DNA from: Paenibacillus uliginis N3/975
GTDB taxonomy: Bacteria > Bacillota > Bacilli > Paenibacillales > Paenibacillaceae
Length of the DNA stretch: 64,000 bases
Assembly (NCBI RefSeq): GCF_900177425.1
Contig: NZ_LT840184.1
Coordinates: 2,972,669-3,036,668 of the forward strand
Direction: 5' to 3'
Made by a program: the position numbers and the translations under genes. Under the pieces are notes generated by a model. The model did not search any database. It had not been told where the DNA came from and saw nothing but the letters and a program-made list of their open reading frames with translations. Every line of letters starts with the position of its first letter. Position 1 is the stretch's first letter. Shown here one piece after another: positions 58,440 to 64,000 of the stretch.

Positions 58440-59924
58440 ATGAGAATCATGGAAGTTGTACTGGTGACGTTTAATGTGGTTATGTTGCTGTGGCTGGTTG
58501 TCGGGCAACAAAAGTCGCGACAGTTATTGTGGGGAGGATTGGCCGTCTCGGCAGTTCTTCTCGTTGTACAGGGCTGGGTTGATGGATGGCGCTGGCCCCT
58601 GATCCCCGCTTATGCATTGACGCTTGCTCCTTTATGGGCGCTGTTGTTGGACATTCGGCGGCGCGCCCGATCCGGGCAAGGGGGCATTCAAAAGCGCGGC
58701 GTACGCAGAATTGCAGCGTTGTTATCCGCCTTTTTCTACGGGACGGTAACCGTTGCTGCGCCGTTGCTGTTACCGGTGTTTACATTCGATGAACCGGCAG
58801 GCCCATATGGGATTGGCACGGTCGCTTATCATTGGATTGACAACACCCGCAAAGAAACGTCCACTTTGGCGGCAGCCGGGGCCAAGCGGGAACTGAAAGT
58901 ACAGATCTGGTATCCGGCCAGCAAGGACGCTAAGGGAACCCGAGCGCCGTATGTGCCCGATTCCAAAGTGTATACCGAGGCATTTCAGCGGGAGTCTGGT
59001 CTGCCGCAGTTGTTTTTGACGAGCCTTGGACAAGCCCGTACGCATGCGATTAAACACGCGGTGCTGTCCGATGCGGAAGCGGCGTATCCGGTACTTATTT
59101 TTTCACACGGGTTTGGCGGATTCGAGGGTCAGAACATGTTCCAGGTCGAGCAGTTGGTGAGCCATGGCTACATTGTGGCGGGAATCAATCATACTTACGA
59201 CAGTATGGCTTCGATATTTCCGGATGGGCGGGTTGCGTTGTACGATTCGGTGAAAAATACAGAATCGGAGATAGAGCTACTTGAAAAATCGGATAGGACA
59301 AACGAGGTTTGGGTGAACGATGTGCGGTTTGTGCTGGATCAACTTGAACAGCTCGCTGCCGCTGACCCGGATCGGCGGTTTACGGGACGAATGGACATGA
59401 AGCGGCTTGGCATGTTCGGACACTCGTTCGGCGGGGCGACTACGGTTCAGATGCTGCTAAGTGATCCGCGGGTTCGGTCAGGCATCAATATGGACGGAGC
59501 CCTGTACGGTGAACGCCGCATTCCGGCGGCTGGCATAAACAAGCCGTTCCTGATGATCAGTTCGGACGAGGAGGACGAGTTGGCGGGCTCCAGCGCCACA
59601 AGTGACGATCAGCAAGCCGCCTTGGACACGACCCACAACAAAGTTGAACGATACAATAAAGAGTTAAATGCTCGGTATGCGCCGGTAAAGGTTGGCGGGA
59701 ATTACTGGCTGAAGTTGCACAACACGCTACATATGAGCTTCTCCGATTTCTTTTTGATCTCTCCAATCATAGAGTGGGCGCAGGGAGTGAACGCGCGTGA
59801 GACACATCGGCTCGTCAACGATTTTACGCTTGATTTCTTCAATCATTATCTGAAAGGGCAGCCCTTGCAGATATTGAACAATGCTGTTGGCACGCATGAT
59901 GATTATATTCTGGAAAAGGGATAA
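58440..59924 (+). CDS. Membrane-anchored alpha/beta hydrolase (PAF-acetylhydrolase-like)
   Basis: A 494-residue protein. The N-terminus holds three to four transmembrane helices (VVLVTFNVVMLLWLVVG and others) up to ~120. The hydrolase domain shows the oxyanion strand YPVLIFSHGFGGFEGQN, the nucleophile elbow LGMFGHSFGGATT, Asp in ISSDEED and the late histidine in LHMSFSDF. It resembles platelet-activating-factor acetylhydrolase-type esterases of Bacillota. GAGGAGG selects ATG 58440. The lipid substrate is unknown. Confidence 0.85.
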   Translation: MRIMEVVLVTFNVVMLLWLVVGQQKSRQLLWGGLAVSAVLLVVQGWVDGWRWPLIPAYALTLAPLWALLLDIRRRARSGQGGIQKRGVRRIAALLSAFFYGTVTVAAPLLLPVFTFDEPAGPYGIGTVAYHWIDNTRKETSTLAAAGAKRELKVQIWYPASKDAKGTRAPYVPDSKVYTEAFQRESGLPQLFLTSLGQARTHAIKHAVLSDAEAAYPVLIFSHGFGGFEGQNMFQVEQLVSHGYIVAGINHTYDSMASIFPDGRVALYDSVKNTESEIELLEKSDRTNEVWVNDVRFVLDQLEQLAAADPDRRFTGRMDMKRLGMFGHSFGGATTVQMLLSDPRVRSGINMDGALYGERRIPAAGINKPFLMISSDEEDELAGSSATSDDQQAALDTTHNKVERYNKELNARYAPVKVGGNYWLKLHNTLHMSFSDFFLISPIIEWAQGVNARETHRLVNDFTLDFFNHYLKGQPLQILNNAVGTHDDYILEKG

Positions 59925-60157
59925 GCTTCTATCCGGTGTGAACGCCGCCTGAAGAACAGACAGAGGGGAAAGGTGGAAATAATTGGAAGTATAAAAGGCA
60001 TCCGCCGTGGCCTCTGTTTGCTTCCTGCATCAGCCCTAAACACAACCAGTCAAGAGAAGCAGAAGTTAAAGCTGGTGTTGAAGAGGCGACTATTTTTAGG
60101 TAAATCAACAGGAGTGCTTTGTTATATAACTAATTGTATTGGAGTTGAGATAAGACT

Positions 60158-61390
60158 ATGAAAACGGAGATCATGAATAGATTCATCTCTTACACACAAG
60201 TTGATACACAGTCCGATGAGGGGAGCGAAACTTGCCCCTCAACACCAGGGCAGCTAGTGTTGGCCCAAATGCTCACAGACGACCTTAAAGCCATAGGTAT
60301 GCAGGAAGTTACGGTGGATTCGAACGGTTATGTAATGGCGTCCCTTCCGGCCAATACAGACAAAGAGATTCCAACAATCGGTTTTCTTGCTCATATGGAT
60401 ACGGCTACCGATTTTACCGGCGCTGGCGTGAAGCCGCAAATCATAGAAAATTATAACGGACAAGACATTGTCTTGAATGAAGCACTGAATATTGTCCTTT
60501 CGCCGCGCGATTTTGCAGAGTTGGCTGGCTACAAAGGCCATACGTTAATAACGACAGACGGTACCACATTACTTGGCGCTGACGATAAAGCCGGTATTGC
60601 CGAAATCATGACTGCTATGGCTTATCTGATTCGACATCCAGAACTGAAACACGGGAAAGTAAGAGTGGCTTTCACCCCGGATGAAGAAATCGGCAGAGGC
60701 CCAAATAAGTTTGATGTGTCCGCCTTCGACGCGGTATATGCCTATACGATGGATGGCGGTCCTCTTGGCGGGATCGAGTACGAGAGCTTTAACGCTGCAT
60801 CAGCTATCATAACTTGCAAAGGGAAGAACGTTCACCCCGGCACGGCCAAAGGTAAAATGGTCAACGCTGCTAAAATAGCCATGGAGCTGCATGGAAGGCT
60901 ACCGGCTGAAGAAACTCCTGAGAAGACGGAAGGCTATGAAGGCTTCTATCATCTGTCTTCCATTCAGGGTGACGTCGAGCAAACACAGCTTCGTTATTTG
61001 ATCCGGGATCACGATAATAATCGGTTTAAGGAGAGAAAGTCCGAGCTGGCTCGTATCGTAGAAGAATTACAGAAAAAATACGGAGATAAGCGAATTGAGC
61101 TCGAAATCAAAGACGAATACTTCAACATGAGGGAAAAGATTGAGCCTGTAATGGAAGTAGTGGACATCGCTAGACAAGCACTAGAAAACCTCGGAATCGT
61201 GCCGATTATTCAGCCGATTCGCGGTGGTACGGATGGCTCCCAGCTATCCTACATGGGGTTGCCAACACCGAATATATTCACAGGCGGGGAAAATTACCAC
61301 GGGCGGTTCGAGTATGTTTCAGCTGACAACATGGTGCTGGCTGTGAAAACCATCATCGAAATCGTTAAGCTGTATGAACAAAGATCCTAA
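60158..61390 (+). CDS. pepT: Peptidase T (tripeptide aminopeptidase)
   Basis: A 410-residue M20-family zinc tripeptidase. Metal and catalytic residues are seen in IGFLAHMDTATDF, LLGADDKAGIAEI and FTPDEEIGRGPNKF; later DGGPLGGIEYESF and GGTDGSQLSYMGLP are family signatures. Length and motifs are those of standard PepT. Its cytoplasmic role is to remove N-terminal residues from tripeptides. The ribosome site is weak (GGAGTTGAG). It appears to be a single gene. Confidence 0.95.
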   Translation: MKTEIMNRFISYTQVDTQSDEGSETCPSTPGQLVLAQMLTDDLKAIGMQEVTVDSNGYVMASLPANTDKEIPTIGFLAHMDTATDFTGAGVKPQIIENYNGQDIVLNEALNIVLSPRDFAELAGYKGHTLITTDGTTLLGADDKAGIAEIMTAMAYLIRHPELKHGKVRVAFTPDEEIGRGPNKFDVSAFDAVYAYTMDGGPLGGIEYESFNAASAIITCKGKNVHPGTAKGKMVNAAKIAMELHGRLPAEETPEKTEGYEGFYHLSSIQGDVEQTQLRYLIRDHDNNRFKERKSELARIVEELQKKYGDKRIELEIKDEYFNMREKIEPVMEVVDIARQALENLGIVPIIQPIRGGTDGSQLSYMGLPTPNIFTGGENYHGRFEYVSADNMVLAVKTIIEIVKLYEQRS

Positions 61391-62040
61391 GGGTGTATGC
61401 AGCATCGAGCATGCATATTAGCAGGACAAGCGTTCATATATAACTGTGCCGATAGCTTGATAAAGATGAAAGAATTTCTATTTGGCTAAATATATCGAAC
61501 TTGCCTCTTCTGATAGAAGAATTGCTTCATAAGTTTCGTCATTCCATACTCATATACAGGAAAATAGTTTAGTATGGCATTTTCTGTTCAATGATAAAAA
61601 TTGGAGATATATGGTTAAAAGTTGAAATAAATGAGAAAAGATATTTCCAAGCTTCTGGGAGAAGAAGATATACATGTTGATTAGAATGAGACGGAGCGGG
61701 TGTACCGCAATATTGTAAAACCGGAGCTGCTGACTGTTGCGGTCTTCTCTGGTACGGAACACTCCATATTAGGCTAAAAACGGCTGATTCGGATCTTCTA
61801 ATCGGTGAATATAGCCGTTACATGTTAGATTATAAATATATTAGGAGAAGGTTTAGGAAAAGAATATTTTCAGGAAATTATAGAATATTTTAAGAATCAA
61901 AAGAAATAAATACAATCATATTGATGATTGATAAAGAAAATACTGTTGCTGAGAATTTAAATATTATTATTCGCTTAGCTTGCAGAAATTGCGTTTATGT
62001 AAAGTTAAAGAGAAGTGTGATTTCACTTCTCTTTATTATA
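61391..62040. other. Long intergenic stretch with gene relics
   Basis: This gap contains no intact gene. Around 61630-61777 a frame broken by one stop reads MRKDISKLLGEEDIHVD, then TERVYRNIVKPELLTVAVF. A GNAT-like relic follows (separate entry). Near 61998-62043 AGAGAAGTG pairs with CACTTCTCT before a T-rich tract, a probable terminator. Confidence 0.45.
61833..61962 (+). pseudogene. Relic of a GNAT acetyltransferase gene
   Basis: LGEGLGKEYFQEIIEYFKNQ and, after a one-base frame change near 61908, INTIILMIDKENTVAENLN match the acetyl-CoA-binding end of GNAT proteins of the aminoglycoside 6'-acetyltransferase kind. There is no start and no C-terminus. Confidence 0.5.
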
Positions 62041-62043
62041 TCA

Positions 62044-62183
62044 TTGTCAGACGACAAGAACATATAGACATTGAAAGCCGCATAAGTTGCGGTTTTTTTG
62101 TTTTAAGTATATAAGTTCTTGTCGTAACTCAATGACAAGAACTTATATACTTAGCCGATTAGATGAGTGTCTAATGTTACTCA
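62044..62183 (+). repeat. Dispersed hairpin element A, copy 6
   Basis: GACGACAAGAACATATAGAC, then GCCGCATAAGTTGCGGT with T-run, then TAAGTATATAAGTTCTTGTC (62104-62123) pairing perfectly with 62134-62153, and the tail AGCCGATTAGATGAGTGTCTAATG's first part as in copy 5. Outer arms TAAGTATAT/ATATACTTA are copy-specific. Confidence 0.85.
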
Positions 62184-62195
62184 GCATCGACAGCT

Positions 62196-62219
62196 TGTTA
62201 AGCTAACGGGCAGGATAGT
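62196..62219 (+). repeat. Boundary hairpin B, copy 13
   Basis: GTTAAGCTAACGGGCAGGATAG, linked to element A by ACAGCTT exactly as at copy 12. Confidence 0.65.
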
Positions 62220-62303
62220 GGGAATAACCTGAAGAAATAAAGGGAAGTAGGATTTCGAAAAATATTATCCTATAAATAGATCAATTTGAAGGGGATGATT
62301 CTT

Positions 62304-63302
62304 GTGCAAGCAAACAAGACGAACGGTTGGGCTCATGATGAAATTATACATTCATTAGCCAAAGCGTTAAATAAACATTATGTGTTTCCTGATATTGCTA
62401 AAGAAATGGGAAAGTACTTGGAACTAAAGTTAACCAGAAATGATTATGAAGCCATCAAAAGCCCCGAAGCTTTTTGCGAACAGATTACGATAGATCTTCG
62501 GGAAATAAGTAACGATAAACATTTGAAATTACGATACACGGAGCAAGACAGGTCTATGGATCAAAAGATGAGCGAGAGAGTACAACAGGACGAGTACCTC
62601 CTGAAAGCCAAGATTGATAATTATGGATTTCATAAAGTTGAAAGACGTCCAGGTAACATCGGCTATATCGATCTTCGAGGTTTTCATGATCCTGAGTTCG
62701 CGGGGGAGACTGCAGCAAATGCTATGAATCTGGTGGCTAACACGGACGCCCTCATCTTTGATGTACGGAATAACGGTGGCGGAAGTCCGTTTATGGTTGC
62801 CTTTATAACAAGTTATTTGTTTAATTCAGAACCTTTTCATTTAAACAGCTTTTATTCAAGAGCAAAAGATGATTTAAGTCAGTCTTGGACGTTACCCTAC
62901 GTTCCTGGAAAACGGTATGGAAATAAACCTGTCTATGTATTAACAAGCCACAGAACGTTCTCCGCTGCTGAAGAGTTTACTTACAACCTGAAAAACTTGA
63001 AGCGGGCTACCGTTGTTGGAGAGGTTACGGCAGGAGGAGCCAATCCGGGTTTCATTCATCAATTAACAATGCATTTCAGCATCTTTATCCCGAATGGACG
63101 GGCCATTAATCCCATTACCCAAACAAATTGGGAGGGAACAGGCGTTATTCCGGATGTTAAGACAACTCAAAACGAGGCATACGAAACGGCATATGAACTT
63201 GCTCTTAATTATGTAATTAATTACTACCAAGATAGCAAAGAATATGGATTTCTAGCAAAAGAAGCCGAAAATCAATTGAGACAACTGAAAGGAAATAAAT
63301 GA
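62304..63302 (+). CDS. S41-family (C-terminal processing-like) peptidase
   Basis: A 332-residue S41 protease-fold protein. An N-terminal helical domain (EIIHSLAKALNKHYVFPDIA) matches the interphotoreceptor retinoid-binding/S41 type. The core has IGYIDLRGFHDPEFAGETAA, IFDVRNNGGGSPFM and the nucleophile Ser in TSHRTFSAAEEFTY, followed by GEVTAGGANPG. No signal peptide or PDZ domain is seen, so it is probably cytoplasmic. AAGGGG before GTG 62304 is the best start. Confidence 0.85.
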   Translation: MQANKTNGWAHDEIIHSLAKALNKHYVFPDIAKEMGKYLELKLTRNDYEAIKSPEAFCEQITIDLREISNDKHLKLRYTEQDRSMDQKMSERVQQDEYLLKAKIDNYGFHKVERRPGNIGYIDLRGFHDPEFAGETAANAMNLVANTDALIFDVRNNGGGSPFMVAFITSYLFNSEPFHLNSFYSRAKDDLSQSWTLPYVPGKRYGNKPVYVLTSHRTFSAAEEFTYNLKNLKRATVVGEVTAGGANPGFIHQLTMHFSIFIPNGRAINPITQTNWEGTGVIPDVKTTQNEAYETAYELALNYVINYYQDSKEYGFLAKEAENQLRQLKGNK

Positions 63303-63327
63303 ACGGTTGGTATTATAAATGAACCTA

Positions 63328-63345
63328 TGAACGATAGCTTAATAA
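63328..63345 (+). repeat. Boundary hairpin B, copy 14 (right half)
   Basis: GAACGATAGCTTAATAA keeps only the right arm of the family, 26 bases after the S41 stop. Confidence 0.45.
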
Positions 63346-63385
63346 AGACATTCGAAGGTAGCGGGGCCGAGAGAGAATGCTCAAA

Positions 63386-63562
63386 ATGAATACGATGCAA
63401 AGATTTTTAATAATGCATATTTACGAAGGAAGGTCGCGCAGAGAGATTGCGAGATTGACAGGGATCCATCGGGAAACAGTGGGCAAGTACATCAAGCAAT
63501 ACGAAAAAAGGAGAGTTCAACTGCTGGCGGTGGGCAGTGCCACCGTTGATGAAAATAAATAA
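63386..63562 (+). pseudogene. N-terminal fragment of an IS21-family IstA transposase
   Basis: About 58 codons carry the IstA helix-turn-helix: MQRFLIMHIYEGRSRREIAR, then TGIHRETVGKYIKQYEKRR, after which an unrelated tail leads to a stop. Full IstA is ~400-500 residues, so this is truncated. ATG 63377 is an alternative start. Confidence 0.75.
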
Positions 63563-63606
63563 TAACAGAGTTTTTAACTACGTTAGTAGCTAAAGGAGAA
63601 ATTAAT

Positions 63607-64000
63607 ATGATGACTTATAACGAGGTTGTTAAAATCGGTGATGCATTTTTACTCCATTAATATCAGAGTTGTACGGGTTGGAGGGCTATGAAATCCAGTT
63701 GATTCCGGCACATGCCGGAGGGCGGAATGTCGCTTATAACTGTGAGAAAGGGGGAGATGGTGCAAAAATACTCAGAATCGCCTTCTTAAATGACAGAAGC
63801 CGGGAAGATTTTCTGGGCGAAGTTGAGTATATCAGGTATTTATTCGAGCATGGCGGAAGTGTCTCGGATGTAGTCAGCTCCCTGAAGGGGAATCTGCTGG
63901 AAGAGATCACCCACAATATTATAGATGCGTTCGAGGTAATGCGAAACAACGGCGAAGAGCCGGAGTGTGATGAGGAGCTGTCGTATCGCATAAAATGCAT
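63607..64000 (+). pseudogene. Phosphotransferase-fold gene, frameshifted near its start and cut by window end
   Basis: AAAGGAG precedes ATG 63607 (MMTYNEVVKIGDAF). The frame stops at 63660, but the next frame continues smoothly as PLISELYGLEGYEIQLIPAH, then NVAYNCEKGG and ILRIAFLNDRSREDFLGEVE, the N-lobe of an aminoglycoside-phosphotransferase/CotS-type kinase. It stays open to the window edge. A missing T in the TTTTT run at 63646-63650 would restore one frame, so this is either a real mutation, a phase-variable tract or a base-call error. Confidence 0.65.

Noticed and set aside
59973..60161. 62-codon ORF before pepT
   Set aside because: Weak start context, no recognisable features, and composition like intergenic DNA.
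29190..62183. Repeat families as a CRISPR array
   Set aside because: Copies are kilobases apart with genes between them, spacers are not uniform and no cas gene is present.
39755..63345. Boundary repeats as canonical integron attC sites
   Set aside because: They lack the RYYYAAC/GTTRRRY core pair and the usual L-box/R-box spacing, and no integrase gene is visible. Only the cassette-like layout is reported.

Overview
The window reads like the chromosome of a Gram-positive, spore-former-type Bacillota, most probably a Paenibacillus or close relative. This is inferred from strong AGGAGG ribosome binding sites, frequent TTG and GTG starts, B. subtilis-like neighbours (a YoaS/YozG pair, HelD, a MocR-Ddl unit) and an IS3-family element. 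No taxonomic marker gene is present.

Region 1 (1-4.6 kb) holds the tail of a chemoreceptor, a zinc alcohol dehydrogenase, a VOC-domain protein whose 3' end looks frameshifted, an aminoglycoside nucleotidyltransferase and, on the minus strand, a LicA-type choline kinase with its own near-consensus promoter. Region 2 (4.9-17.9 kb) is a complete choline-degrading bacterial microcompartment operon. It contains choline trimethylamine-lyase CutC and its activase CutD, alcohol and aldehyde dehydrogenases, the phosphotransacylase PduL, EutP/EutQ/EutJ/EutT-like accessory proteins and eight shell-type proteins (five BMC-H, one EutS, one GrpU-like, one EutN). Long stem-loops interrupt the operon at three places and a strong terminator closes it. 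Next come a PocR-type sensor kinase, an AraC-type response regulator, a DMT-family transporter and a small coupled protein (18.1-21.6 kb), likely the control and transport functions of the same system.

Region 3 (22.2-28.7 kb) is a MocR regulator / D-Ala-D-Ala ligase / aminotransferase operon followed by assorted single genes. Region 4 (29.4-37.6 kb) is the most interesting stretch: a GC-richer, one-directional block with its own sigma-A promoter and terminator. It encodes an acyl carrier protein, an ATP-grasp ligase, a GT-B-like glycosyltransferase, a radical SAM enzyme with a Twitch/SPASM-like tail, an ABC-2 exporter (ATPase plus two permeases) and a protein resembling butirosin BtrH. I read it as an uncharacterised small-molecule pathway built on carrier-tethered amino acids.

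Region 5 (38-64 kb) is a loose array of unrelated accessory genes: a DNA-alkylation repair protein, DUF1036, DUF2975/XRE, DinB, aldo/keto reductase, several antibiotic-kinase-like proteins, HelD, GNAT, TetR, a serine hydrolase, PepT and an S41 protease. Many gene fragments lie among them: VOC, DUF1801, copper amine oxidase N-domain, IS1182 and IS21 transposases, GNAT and a kinase. Two families of dispersed palindromic repeats sit between these genes. One is a ~20-30 bp hairpin with the loop word AACGGGCAGGA. The other is a ~130 bp element with a conserved hairpin core whose outer arms differ between copies yet stay complementary. The arrangement resembles a cassette array, although no integrase is visible.
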